Shown here in pieces: positions 1-7,377 of a stretch of 14,813 bases of DNA (position 1 is the first letter of the stretch; each line of letters opens with the position of its first letter). The DNA lies in assembly GCA_031282085.1 (NCBI GenBank), contig JAITEK010000018.1:1-14813 (forward strand), read 5' to 3'. A program made the position numbers and the translations under genes. Under the pieces are notes generated by a model. It did no database searches and was not told where the DNA came from. It saw only the letters and a list, made by a program, of their open reading frames with translations. The DNA is from Coriobacteriales bacterium. Its GTDB lineage: Bacteria > Actinomycetota > Coriobacteriia > Coriobacteriales > UBA8131.

Positions 1-458
1 CGGAGGTAATCCCGGTCGAGTGCCGAACCGTACTCCAAGGCGCTCTTAACCGTCTCGTCACTTATCTGCGCCACGTCGATGAACTCAAGCACACCGGTTG
101 AACCGATGGTATTGAGCGCCTGGGTCTGCTCGACCAGGCCAGGCATCTGCACGGCAAGCTGGCTGCTGCCTTGCACCTGCACGGTTGCCTCGGAGGCGCC
201 GAGGAGGTTGACGCGCCGCTCAACGATCTGCTGTGCGGCCTCCATGTCCGCAAGAGTGACGGCAGAGCCATCCGGCTTGCTCGCCTGTAGGACAACGGAG
301 AGGCCACCTTGCACGTCGAGCCCCTGTTTAACGCGCTCCTGCGGCGGCCAGAACATGAACACCGAGCCCACCAGCAGCACCAATAGCAGGAGCAGTAACG
401 CCACCTGCGGCCGCTTGGGCGAGGCCTTCTTCTTTACCTTGAATCTTCTATCAGCCAT
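1..458 (-). CDS. secD: Protein translocase subunit SecD, N-terminal part (runs off the left edge)
   Basis: SecD is the membrane subunit that, with SecF, uses the proton gradient to help proteins leave the Sec channel on the outer face of the membrane. About 152 codons are visible. A basic start (MADRRFKVKKK) is followed by one membrane segment at about residues 18-36. Then come the SecD hallmarks: KQGLDVQGGLSVVLQA near residues 44-59, IVERRVNLLGASEATVQVQG near 77-96, and VQMPGL. The ATG at 458 is preceded by AAAGGGGAG, a good ribosome binding site. secF would be expected beyond the left edge. The gene has its own -10 box (539-544) and is 186 bp from the response regulator, so it is probably a separate transcript. 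The upstream neighbour is not yajC, which is unusual. Family assignment is secure; the rest of the protein cannot be judged. Confidence 0.93.
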   Translation of the reverse strand, partial: MADRRFKVKKKASPKRPQVALLLLLLVLLVGSVFMFWPPQERVKQGLDVQGGLSVVLQASKPDGSAVTLADMEAAQQIVERRVNLLGASEATVQVQGSSQLAVQMPGLVEQTQALNTIGSTGVLEFIDVAQISDETVKSALEYGSALDRDYL

Positions 459-538
459 CGGCTCCCCTTTACCTGGAGTATGGATAGTCAAGAACCGCGC
501 AGCACAAAACCACGCGGCGTAAAAACACGCAAGCCGTA

Positions 539-544
539 ATTATA
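539..544 (-). promoter_or_regulatory. -10 box of the probable secD promoter
   Basis: The minus strand reads TATAAT, a perfect -10 hexamer, about 80 bp upstream of the secD ATG. No good TTGACA-like -35 lies 16-18 bp further upstream and there is no TG extension, so strength is uncertain. Transcription would start near 532 and leave a leader of about 74 nt. That leader contains a weak CCGCG/CGCGG inverted pair (495-499 and 513-517). The box supports separate transcription of secD from the two-component genes. I see no U-tract terminator after the response regulator in 459-644. Confidence 0.5.
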
Positions 545-644
545 CCGATAATCCCGCCAGTAGTGACGGACTTTTTGCCGAACAGCTGTAAGCGCCTACC
601 GGCATCTACGAGTCACGACGCCGCCTGGCTATCGCGGGGGTCTC

Positions 645-1343
645 CTACAGATGACTGACCAACTTATAACCCACCCGCCAGACCGTTACCAGATACCGGG
701 GTTTTGAGGGATCCTTCTCTATCTTCTCGCGGATTTTGCGGATAACCACCGTAACGCTATCCGGGTCGGCTATGCCTTTGTCGCCCCAGGCCTGGTCGAT
801 TATCTCATCGCGAGTGAACACGCTTCCCGGGTCGCTGGCCAAAAACTCCAGTAGCTCAAACTCCCTTGATGAGAGCGCAACCGGCTTGCCTCGCAGCAGC
901 ACCTCGTATTTCCCGAACAGAATCTCCAAATCACCCACAACGAACTTCTCGCTGTTGTGTTGTGGGCCGTCGCCATCGCGCCGAGCACGCCTCCTGAGAA
1001 GCGCGCCGATACGCAGCATCAGTTCCTCATGCGAGAAGGGTTTGACCAGGTAATCGTCGGCGCCCGCTTTAAAGCCGATGCTCTTGTCTACGATGTCGCC
1101 TTTGGCAGTAAGGAACATGATGGGGATCTTGCGTCTCTCGCTACGGATGCGCTCACATATCTCATAGCCGTTCACATCCGGCAGCATCACGTCCAGCAGC
1201 AACAGGTCGGGCTTCTCCCGGCGCAGCATCTCCATGCCGCTCTCGCCGTCGACAGCGCAACAATAATCGTAGCCTTTACGCCTGACTATCTGCTCCAGAA
1301 GTGTCTGTAGACTCGAATCATCATCTATCAGCATTATCTTCAT
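645..1343 (-). CDS. OmpR/PhoB-family response regulator, partner of the heme-domain sensor kinase
   Basis: A DNA-binding response regulator of 232 residues. The N-terminal receiver domain (about 1-118) has the acidic pocket DDD at 7-9, the phospho-acceptor Asp51 in LLLLDVMLPDVNG, Thr79 and Lys101 (VKPF). After a short Arg-rich linker comes an OmpR-type winged helix (about 130-230) with the typical ending DPDSVTVVIRKIREKIE and TVWRVGYKL. I chose the ATG at 1343 because GGAG lies 9 bases upstream. The ATG at 1352 has GGAG directly against it, which is too close. The gene overlaps the end of the kinase gene by 23 bp, so translation is probably coupled and the two are cognate. Given the location, the likely targets are the upstream dmsA-dmsB-torD genes and perhaps its own operon. 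Targets are inference; the family is certain. Confidence 0.93.
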   Translation of the reverse strand: MKIMLIDDDSSLQTLLEQIVRRKGYDYCCAVDGESGMEMLRREKPDLLLLDVMLPDVNGYEICERIRSERRKIPIMFLTAKGDIVDKSIGFKAGADDYLVKPFSHEELMLRIGALLRRRARRDGDGPQHNSEKFVVGDLEILFGKYEVLLRGKPVALSSREFELLEFLASDPGSVFTRDEIIDQAWGDKGIADPDSVTVVIRKIREKIEKDPSKPRYLVTVWRVGYKLVSHL

Positions 1344-3066
1344 ATTCACCATCTCCGCACAACGTCTCCACCGGCAGTATAACCGTAAACGTGCTTCCCT
1401 GTCCCGGCGCGCTGAGGACAGAGACGGAGCCGCCGAGCATCAGGCAGAACGCCTTGACCAGCGACAGCCCCAGGCCGCTGCCGCCATAGCAACGAACCGT
1501 AGACATGTTTTCCTGCGTGAATCGCTCGAAGATCAGTTCTTGTTTGTCTTTCGGTATGCCGATGCCATCGTCGCTCACGTCGACACGGATGCTGCTGTCC
1601 CCTGCCTTGCTCACGCTCACCGTCACATGCCCTCCCGGATCGGTGAACTTTATGGCATTGCTCACGAGGTTGACGATGATACGTCTCAGTTTCTCCCAGT
1701 CACTGACGATCAGAGGCACATTGGCGTCCACGCGCGTGCACAGCTCCACACCCCGCTTCTTCGCCAGTGGGTCACTGGTAGCCTCAACCATGGCTATAAC
1801 GTCGTTGATGTCCACCAGCTCCAGGTCCAAGCGTTCCGAACCTTGCTGGATACGAGCGGTCTCCAGGATATTCTCGACCATCTCCAAAAGTATCCGGCTG
1901 TTCTGCTCGATCTCGTCCAACTGCCGTTTGGCCTCACCGTCTATGTCCGGCATGGCTTCGACAAGCAAGTCGGTGAAGGCGATTATCGATGTCAGCGGCG
2001 TCCGGAGCTCATGGCTGATGATGGCCAGGAAATCTGACTTGTAGATATTCTCCCGCTGCAAACGCTGATTGAGCTGCTCCATGAGCTGCTTGCGCGAACT
2101 GAGCTCGTCATTGATCATCTGTAACTGCTCGGTTCGTTCCATGACCTGGGACTCGAGCTTGCCATGGATGTCGGTGAGGCTGTCAGCCATCTCGTTGAAC
2201 TGGACAAACAGCTCATCCATCTCCTTCGTGGCATAAAGCGCGTTGCCTTCCGTAAGTTTGGAGTAGCTGCCCTGGCCAAAACTCTCCAAGTTGGTCTGCA
2301 AGCGCAGCAACGGGCGGATGACGAGGCGGCTCAAAACGAGGTAGACGATTACCATTGCGGCAGTGAGCACGCTAATGAACAGTATCACGCTGTTGACAAT
2401 CGCCCTGTTGGTGTTCTCGAGGTACAGGCGAGCAGGCGCGGTAACGCTGACGGCCCCGGCGATGTCGCCGGTCTTCCAACCTTCTTTGGGGTATCCCGTA
2501 GGATCGATCTCGCCCGCCGGCATACCGTGGCAATCAACACAGTCCTCGCTGACCCTCATGGCCTTCACATACCGAAACACGCTCTCACCCTCTATAGCGG
2601 AGAACCCATAGGATTCATCGGCGTCGTCGGGCGCGGCCAACATCCGCTCCAGCGCCTCGGTCTCATATTCGTCGGGCGTGTTGATGAAGTTGCGCGGGTC
2701 GAGGTTGACGAAGTGTATCTCATAATCCGTGTCCTGGGAGAAAAGAGCGGCTACGGCTCTCCCCGCTATCGCACAGTGCAGGCCCTTGTAATCATACTCC
2801 CCGTTGGAGTTGTAGTTGATATTGTCCTGATTCAAAGAGATGAAATTCCAGACCGCGTCCATCTCCTTAACCAGGACGCGGGATTCCTCCAAAAGCTCAG
2901 ATGCGGTCGCCGCCCTCTGGAAGTTAGATGTTAAGACGATGTCCGCGCCGATGAGTATGATGAACACCAGCGCCAATAACCCGATGACTTTGATGCGCAG
3001 GCCAAGAGCGGCAGGTTCCTTCCTGCCGAATCTACTCGCCACTATCAGCAATCCTTCTTTCCCCAT
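1321..3066 (-). CDS. Sensor histidine kinase with an extracytoplasmic c-type heme (DUF3365/Tll0287-like) domain
   Basis: A membrane-bound histidine kinase of 581 residues. Order: TM1 about 24-46; outer domain about 47-223 with the heme-attachment motif CVDCH (C176, C179, H180) and the DUF3365-like ending KTGDIAGAVSVTAP; TM2 about 224-246; HAMP about 247-300; coiled coil about 300-340; HisKA with SHELRTPLTS (phospho-His352); HATPase_c with N470, DDGIGIP (499-505) and GGSGLGLSL (528-536). CxxCH implies a covalently bound heme outside the membrane, so the probable signal is redox state or a heme ligand. In the outer domain C98 is the only cysteine besides the CxxCH pair, a candidate axial ligand. 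It overlaps the response regulator and lies 78 bp downstream of torD. The start is uncertain: a consensus TATAAT sits 6 bp before this ATG (leaderless), while GTG at 3042 has AAGGA at good spacing. Kinase and heme motif are secure; signal is inference. Confidence 0.92.
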   Translation of the reverse strand: MGKEGLLIVASRFGRKEPAALGLRIKVIGLLALVFIILIGADIVLTSNFQRAATASELLEESRVLVKEMDAVWNFISLNQDNINYNSNGEYDYKGLHCAIAGRAVAALFSQDTDYEIHFVNLDPRNFINTPDEYETEALERMLAAPDDADESYGFSAIEGESVFRYVKAMRVSEDCVDCHGMPAGEIDPTGYPKEGWKTGDIAGAVSVTAPARLYLENTNRAIVNSVILFISVLTAAMVIVYLVLSRLVIRPLLRLQTNLESFGQGSYSKLTEGNALYATKEMDELFVQFNEMADSLTDIHGKLESQVMERTEQLQMINDELSSRKQLMEQLNQRLQRENIYKSDFLAIISHELRTPLTSIIAFTDLLVEAMPDIDGEAKRQLDEIEQNSRILLEMVENILETARIQQGSERLDLELVDINDVIAMVEATSDPLAKKRGVELCTRVDANVPLIVSDWEKLRRIIVNLVSNAIKFTDPGGHVTVSVSKAGDSSIRVDVSDDGIGIPKDKQELIFERFTQENMSTVRCYGGSGLGLSLVKAFCLMLGGSVSVLSAPGQGSTFTVILPVETLCGDGEYEDNADR

Positions 3067-3072
3067 GATTAC

Positions 3073-3098
3073 ATTATAGGTCTTTCCGCTTGCAGCGG
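3073..3098 (-). promoter_or_regulatory. Probable promoter of the kinase-regulator pair, with an inverted repeat upstream of the -10
   Basis: The minus strand carries TATAAT at 3078-3073. Just upstream (3098-3086) is the perfect dyad CCGCT-GCA-AGCGG. The dyad lies where the spacer of the promoter would be, so a bound regulator there could block or assist polymerase. No clear TTGACA-like -35 is visible. The predicted transcription start falls on or next to the annotated ATG at 3066. The dyad is not followed by a U-tract, so it is unlikely to be a terminator for torD. It suggests the kinase genes can be transcribed apart from dmsA-dmsB-torD. Confidence 0.5.
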
Positions 3099-3144
3099 GT
3101 TGTTTGCCAGGACGTACCGATCCGTGCGCTATCAGTCTGCGTTC

Positions 3145-3822
3145 TCAACGCAAGGGACTGGTTGTCGCCTCCACCTCTAGCGCGTCGGCTAAATCCGTCA
3201 GGGCAGCCAAAGCGATACCGGCTACGGCGCGATAGAAGCCAAAGCTGCTGGCCTCGGCCACCCTGCCCAGGCAGGACGGAGCAAAGACCAGCAGGTGCTC
3301 GGCAAGGAAGCCGCGCAGGGCGCGCTGCGCGACTTCGGCTGTCTTGGCGTCGGCCTCATCCGAGTCTGATGCTATCTTGTCCAGGAGTGTTGAGGCAAAT
3401 TGCAGCTCCAGTCCGATATGATCATCAGGCTCGGCAGCCATCCGAGGGAACTGTTGCCCATGCGCCCGGTAAGCCTCTCGAACCTCAAGCGTCGTCGGGC
3501 CAAAAAGCGTAGAGTCGCATGTACGGTAAACCGATTCATAAGGGCTTGCGTGGCTTTGGGCAACCATCTTGAAGATAAAGGTATGCTCGTTTGCGATCTT
3601 CATCCTCAGATCATCCACATCGCCATCGAGCAGATCGCTCAAGGTTTTGGCGGCGTCTGGAGCAACCGTAGAGAACGGCTGCTCCAAGAAAAGCCCCCTC
3701 TGGTCACGCAGGACTTCCAGAGCAGCGGCATCGGGCGGCGTATAGATAAGTATGCCGCACAGGCCAAGCAGCACTTGATAGGCTCGGGCGCTGCTGTCGG
3801 GCAAGGGGCTCATGCCACTCAC
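3145..3822 (-). CDS. TorD/DmsD-family chaperone for the Dms-type molybdoenzyme
   Basis: Cytoplasmic redox-enzyme maturation protein of 225 residues, within the usual TorD range of about 200-230. It should bind the signal peptide or apo-form of the adjacent catalytic subunit so that cofactor insertion precedes Tat export. Family features are SPYESVYRTCD followed by FGPTTLEVREAYRAHG (about residues 93-124), EPDDHIGLELQFASTLLDKI (about 131-150) and FLAEHLLVFAP (about 172-182). The protein is helical with no signal peptide. It starts with a GTG at 3822 that overlaps the dmsB stop as GTGA, which suggests translational coupling. The ATG at 3813, with GAGG 10 bases upstream, is an equally good start and would shorten it by three residues. 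The chaperone-client pairing with the DmsA here is inferred from the operon. Confidence 0.88.
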   Translation of the reverse strand: MSGMSPLPDSSARAYQVLLGLCGILIYTPPDAAALEVLRDQRGLFLEQPFSTVAPDAAKTLSDLLDGDVDDLRMKIANEHTFIFKMVAQSHASPYESVYRTCDSTLFGPTTLEVREAYRAHGQQFPRMAAEPDDHIGLELQFASTLLDKIASDSDEADAKTAEVAQRALRGFLAEHLLVFAPSCLGRVAEASSFGFYRAVAGIALAALTDLADALEVEATTSPLR

Positions 3823-4433
3823 GCCTCGTGGCCTATCTCAAGGGGGTTCATCAGCGTACCGCCCTTGTCGGCGTCGCGGTGCAGACCGATGACGACATTC
3901 GGTTTGGTCTCGTCGCTCAGATCCCCAGCTTTGTCGTTGTCGCCAAAACTCGAGCGTAAATCATCCATCTCGCCAAACGTCAGCGCCCTGAAGGGGCAGG
4001 CTCTCACGCAGACCGGATCAGGGCTGCCATCGGCACTCTCTTCGGTGCAAAGCGCGCATTTGTGGGACTTGCCGTCACCCAGTTGGACGGGATGGTGATA
4101 CGGGCAGTTCTTCTCACAAGTCATACAACCGATGCAGATGTCCTTATCGTTGTTAACGATGCCGGTCTCAGGATCCTTTTGCATGGCGCCCGTCGGACAA
4201 TTGGCCACGCAAAGCGGCTCCTCACAGTGATTGCAGGTCAAAGACACGTAATAGCCGAAGGCCGTAGAACCGAAGGCGCCGTTGCCGTCGTCGCTCCATT
4301 CGCCGCCGCCATACTCCCAGACCTTGCGGAATTTCTGCGGCACCTCCAGGTTATTGCGGTCGAAGCATGAGGTCATACAGGCCTTACAGCCGGTGCAGAT
4401 GTCGGTATTGACATAGAATCCGTAGGTAGTCAT
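3819..4433 (-). CDS. dmsB: DmsB-type four-cluster ferredoxin subunit
   Basis: Electron-transfer subunit of 204 residues, similar in length to E. coli DmsB (205). It carries four cysteine groups for four [4Fe-4S] clusters: C13/C16/C19/C23, C67/C70/C75/C79, C100/C103/C106/C110, and C126/C129/C142/C146. As in the family, the last Cys of each group probably serves the paired cluster. It has no signal peptide, so it should cross the membrane bound to DmsA through the Tat route. A strong AGGGAGG precedes the ATG, and the gene begins 12 bp after dmsA. The usual membrane partner DmsC/NrfD is missing downstream; a TorD-type chaperone follows instead. The symbol is by family: the physiological substrate of the complex could be DMSO, an N-oxide or another organic or inorganic acceptor. 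Confidence 0.92.
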   Translation of the reverse strand: MTTYGFYVNTDICTGCKACMTSCFDRNNLEVPQKFRKVWEYGGGEWSDDGNGAFGSTAFGYYVSLTCNHCEEPLCVANCPTGAMQKDPETGIVNNDKDICIGCMTCEKNCPYHHPVQLGDGKSHKCALCTEESADGSPDPVCVRACPFRALTFGEMDDLRSSFGDNDKAGDLSDETKPNVVIGLHRDADKGGTLMNPLEIGHEA

Positions 4434-4445
4434 GGTTGGCCTCCC

Positions 4446-7061
4446 TTATGCCTTCTCTATCTTGCAGAGGTTGGAATGCACACCGTTGCCTTTGGAGAGC
4501 GGTGTGGGACGTGACGACGTGAGCACACCGATACAACCTGCGGTATCTAAGACATCGGGGCTTCCCAACGTTGCGCTGTCGCGGCTTTGCGGGTTATACC
4601 AGGCGCCCTGGGGCAAGGATACGACCCCTGGCATGATGCGCGGGGTAACCTTGGCAGAAACCCGTGTCTTGCCGCGTTTGGTAGATACTATTACCTCGTC
4701 TCCGTTGAGGATGCCCAGGGCCCCGGCGTCTTTTGAGTTGATCCAGCATTGTTGCGGCGCCACCGAGGCCATCCAGGATACATTGCCATAGGACGAATGG
4801 GTGCGGGTCTTGACGTGATGCCCGATGAGTTGGAACGGGTACTCGGCCCTGGTCTCAGTGTCGGCAAAACCCTCAAAATTCTCATAATAGACAGGTAGTC
4901 CCGTTATCTGGTCCTTGCCATCCGCGGGGATATGGCCGCCACCAGTCAGGTCCCACTGCCGGGAGAGGTTGTACGCCTGCTTGGAGAAAACCTCGTACTT
5001 GCCGGATGGCGTCGCTATTGCGTCATGGGCAGCAATGGCGGGCGTGTGCTCATCGGTCTGTTTGAACAGGCCCTGAGCCTTGAACTCGTCAAAGGTGCTC
5101 GGTAGTGCGTCTCCCGCTGCCACGCCCTGCTCATACAGCCACTTGACCCAGTCAGCCTGCGTACGCCCCTCGGTGAACTCCTCTGCGATACCCAGCTCCT
5201 TGGCGACAAGGGTGCAGATGTCATAGATTGATTTGGATTCAAAAAGCGGCGGGATGGCCGCACTCTCGCAGCACACGAAACCCGTCCAGGCTGTGCCGCC
5301 CTGAGCGATGTCATCCTCCTCAAACGATGTGGTGCCCGGCAGTATGATGTCGGAGATGAGGGCCGTCGGCGTGAGATAGCAGTCGACGGTAACGACCATT
5401 CTGAGCCCGCCCTCGTCGGTATCGGGAAGATTGTAGATACGCAGCATATCGTTAATATCCGCATGCTGGCCCAACATGACGTTGGAGGCATAGTTCCAGA
5501 TGAACTTAATCGGTGACTTCAGAGCGATCTCGCCAGGTGTTGAGGCATAAGGAGCCTCGCCATTTGCCCAGCGCACTCCCCAGGTGACGTCGTTCATCGC
5601 CTTATAGTCCTCGATAGCCTTAAACCAGCTGAAGAAGGATATTTGCGTCTGGACGGTGTTCTTGTCCTGGAAGCACTCCAGGTTGCCGGGGATAGAGAAA
5701 CCCACGCCGCCAACGCCCTCGCGGGCACCGGTTCCGCCGCCGGAGATACCGACGTTTTTGGTAATGGCCGCGATCAGGCCCACGGAGCGGGTGTTATTGC
5801 CGCCGTTTGAGTGGCGCTGTGGCCCCCAACCTTGGATGGTGGCAGTCGGCCCATCGCAGAAACGCTCGGCGAGTTCTCGGATGGTATCGGCAGGAACACC
5901 GGTTATAGCCGCCGCCCATTCCGGAGATTTCTCCCCTGTTCCCGCGTAAGCCCCGCTGCCCTTGAGGTACGCCTCATAGGACATATCCTCGGTGATGGTC
6001 AGGTTGCCGGTGGGGTCAAAACCCATGAAGGCCGCGTTCTGAGGCTCGCCTTGCTTTATCTCCTCGACAAAGCTGTCTGAGTAAAAACCGATGAACTTCT
6101 CGCGGATGAAGCTCTCGTCCAGTTTGCCGCTCGTGAGAAGATGGCTGATCATTCCGGACACCAGAGCCATGTCGGTTCCGGGGCGAATGGGCACCCATTG
6201 GTCGGCCACGCCTATTGCCGTATCAGTCAGGTGCGGGTCGATGACGACGATGTGCGCATCGGGGTTCTGTCGGCGAACCTGTGTGAGCAGGTAGCCCATA
6301 CCGGAGCCGCTCATACGAGTATTGGCTGGGTTGTTGCCGAACAGCACGATGTTCTTGGAGTTGACCAGGTCCGTGACTTCGTTGTTGGACCAGGCGTCAC
6401 CGTTAAGGAGCGGCAATTCCCAGGTGATCTGTCCGGTGGAATAATCACAGTACATCCGCAGGTAGCCACCCCAGCAGTTCATCATCCGAGCAATCACCGT
6501 TGAGTCCGGGCTCCAGGATTTGGAGACAGTACCGCCCAATTGGCCTGTGCCATACTGGATGTAGAAAGCGTCGTTGCCATACTTGTCCTTAACCTCGCGC
6601 ATGGCAGAGGCGATGTCGCTTATGGCCTCATCCCAACTGATCTCCTCGTATTTACCCTCGCCGCGCAGGGTACCCGCCACTCTGCGCAGCGGCTTTTGGA
6701 CGCGGGTCTCATTGTAGATTCGCTGACGATTGGTCCGTCCGCGCACGCAGGAACGCATCTGGTAGATTTCCCCGGGCCCAAAGGCATCGGACCCATCTGA
6801 GTCTGTGTCGATACGGATCACAGTACCGTCTTTGACATAAACCTTGAGCGGGCAGCGGCTACCGCAGTTGACATGACAGCCTGCCCAACTTACGGAGTCG
6901 TAGTCAAACGTCGATGCCTGACCATCTGCCGTCGGGTCACCTTTGTCCGGTGTGCAACCCGCCAAAGCGAATCCTGCCCCAGCGATACCACTCAAGATGC
7001 AAAACGCACGCCTGTTGATCCTCAATCCTGTCTGATTCTCTGGTGTTGTCTGATTTTTCAT
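4446..7061 (-). CDS. dmsA: DmsA-family molybdopterin oxidoreductase, catalytic subunit with Tat signal and lipobox
   Basis: Catalytic subunit of 871 residues that binds bis-MGD molybdenum and one [4Fe-4S] cluster, reducing a terminal acceptor outside the membrane. The N-terminus has twin arginines R17-R18 (NRRAFCIL), a hydrophobic stretch, then FALAGC with Cys36, a good lipoprotein cleavage site. The cluster Cys are C62, C66, C70 and C105 (CHVNCGSRC, later SCVRGR). YGTGQLGGTVSKSW (about 170-183), DYSTGQ (206-211, Ser208 in the place of the Mo-ligand serine of DMSO reductases), NNPANTRMSG, GWGPQRHSNG and LPQGAWYNP match DmsA blocks along the whole length. I start at the ATG at 7061 because GGAGGAG (7064-7070) precedes it. 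The upstream ATG-type start at 7127 would bury the Tat signal behind 22 residues and lacks this site. Substrate cannot be read from sequence. Confidence 0.94.
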   Translation of the reverse strand: MKNQTTPENQTGLRINRRAFCILSGIAGAGFALAGCTPDKGDPTADGQASTFDYDSVSWAGCHVNCGSRCPLKVYVKDGTVIRIDTDSDGSDAFGPGEIYQMRSCVRGRTNRQRIYNETRVQKPLRRVAGTLRGEGKYEEISWDEAISDIASAMREVKDKYGNDAFYIQYGTGQLGGTVSKSWSPDSTVIARMMNCWGGYLRMYCDYSTGQITWELPLLNGDAWSNNEVTDLVNSKNIVLFGNNPANTRMSGSGMGYLLTQVRRQNPDAHIVVIDPHLTDTAIGVADQWVPIRPGTDMALVSGMISHLLTSGKLDESFIREKFIGFYSDSFVEEIKQGEPQNAAFMGFDPTGNLTITEDMSYEAYLKGSGAYAGTGEKSPEWAAAITGVPADTIRELAERFCDGPTATIQGWGPQRHSNGGNNTRSVGLIAAITKNVGISGGGTGAREGVGGVGFSIPGNLECFQDKNTVQTQISFFSWFKAIEDYKAMNDVTWGVRWANGEAPYASTPGEIALKSPIKFIWNYASNVMLGQHADINDMLRIYNLPDTDEGGLRMVVTVDCYLTPTALISDIILPGTTSFEEDDIAQGGTAWTGFVCCESAAIPPLFESKSIYDICTLVAKELGIAEEFTEGRTQADWVKWLYEQGVAAGDALPSTFDEFKAQGLFKQTDEHTPAIAAHDAIATPSGKYEVFSKQAYNLSRQWDLTGGGHIPADGKDQITGLPVYYENFEGFADTETRAEYPFQLIGHHVKTRTHSSYGNVSWMASVAPQQCWINSKDAGALGILNGDEVIVSTKRGKTRVSAKVTPRIMPGVVSLPQGAWYNPQSRDSATLGSPDVLDTAGCIGVLTSSRPTPLSKGNGVHSNLCKIEKA

Positions 7062-7063
7062 AT

Positions 7064-7070
7064 CTCCTCC
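7064..7070 (-). promoter_or_regulatory. Ribosome binding site that fixes the dmsA start
   Basis: GGAGGAG on the minus strand lies 2-3 bases before the ATG at 7061, with the core GGAGG about 5 bases away. Starting here gives a normal Tat signal peptide (MKNQ... with RR at 17-18), so the longer reading frame that reaches back to 7127 is not the likely protein. Confidence 0.75.
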
Positions 7071-7180
7071 ACTTCTTTGCAGCTGGTACTCTCCTGCATA
7101 CACCCTTCCAGCATATTCAACACGCATAGAGTTCTTGATACGTAAGTCTATTCCCCGCGACAGACAACCTCCATAGCGCA

Positions 7181-7221
7181 GGAATGCATTATTCCTTATC
7201 GATTTCTTATGGAAATATTCC
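7181..7221 (-). promoter_or_regulatory. Candidate dmsA promoter overlaid by two GGAA/TTCC dyads
   Basis: On the minus strand TTTCCA (7215-7210) and AATAAT (7193-7188) are separated by 16 bp and form a reasonable -35/-10 pair, four and five matches to consensus. The -35 lies in the dyad GGAAATATTCC (7211-7221, plus-strand reading). The -10 lies in the dyad GGAATGCATTATTCC (7181-7195). The dyad centres are about 28 bp apart. This is how an operator for a repressor or a promoter-proximal regulator often looks. Transcription would begin near 7181 and give a leader of about 120 nt to dmsA. The regulator is not known. Confidence 0.4.
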
Positions 7222-7241
7222 GAGACTCAAGCCGCCCGTAT

Positions 7242-7369
7242 CGCGTGCTGCACACGCTTTGTATATTTGTCGCTCCCGCGCGGAGCGCGGGAACCCTTTG
7301 CGGGCGTAAGCTCGCATCTTCGTATTAGGAGGGTGCGCAGCATGCGACACGCAGTTGCGCGTGCTGCAC
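7242..7369. repeat. Stem-loop cluster between tgt and dmsA, with a 12-bp direct repeat
   Basis: The tgt-dmsA gap (7062-7377) holds no recognisable gene, but it is dense in inverted repeats. These are GCGTG-CTGCA-CACGC (7243-7257), TCCCGCG-CGGAG-CGCGGGA (7274-7292), TGCGGGC-GTAA-GCTCGCA (7298-7315, one G-T pair) and CACGC-AGTTGC-GCGTG (7348-7363). The last is nested inside GTGCGCAG/CTGCAC (7333-7340 and 7364-7369). The 12-mer CGCGTGCTGCAC occurs twice, at 7242-7253 and 7358-7369. None of the stems is followed by a U-tract on either strand, so a simple intrinsic terminator is unlikely. It may be an intergenic palindromic repeat, a structured RNA, or a processing site at the end of the tgt transcript. 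Confidence 0.5.
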
Positions 7370-7377
7370 GAGCCGCG

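Noticed and set aside
2164..2934. Plus-strand open frame (256 codons) opposite the sensor kinase
   Set aside because: It overlaps the TM2, HAMP and heme-domain coding region on the other strand and shows no domain of its own.
7062..7127. Longer DmsA start at 7127
   Set aside because: It adds 22 residues before the Tat signal and lacks the strong GGAGGAG that precedes the ATG at 7061.
7274..7292. Intrinsic terminator for tgt at the TCCCGCG/CGCGGGA hairpin
   Set aside because: The stem is good, but the bases after it on the minus strand (AGCGACAAATATAC) are not a U-tract.
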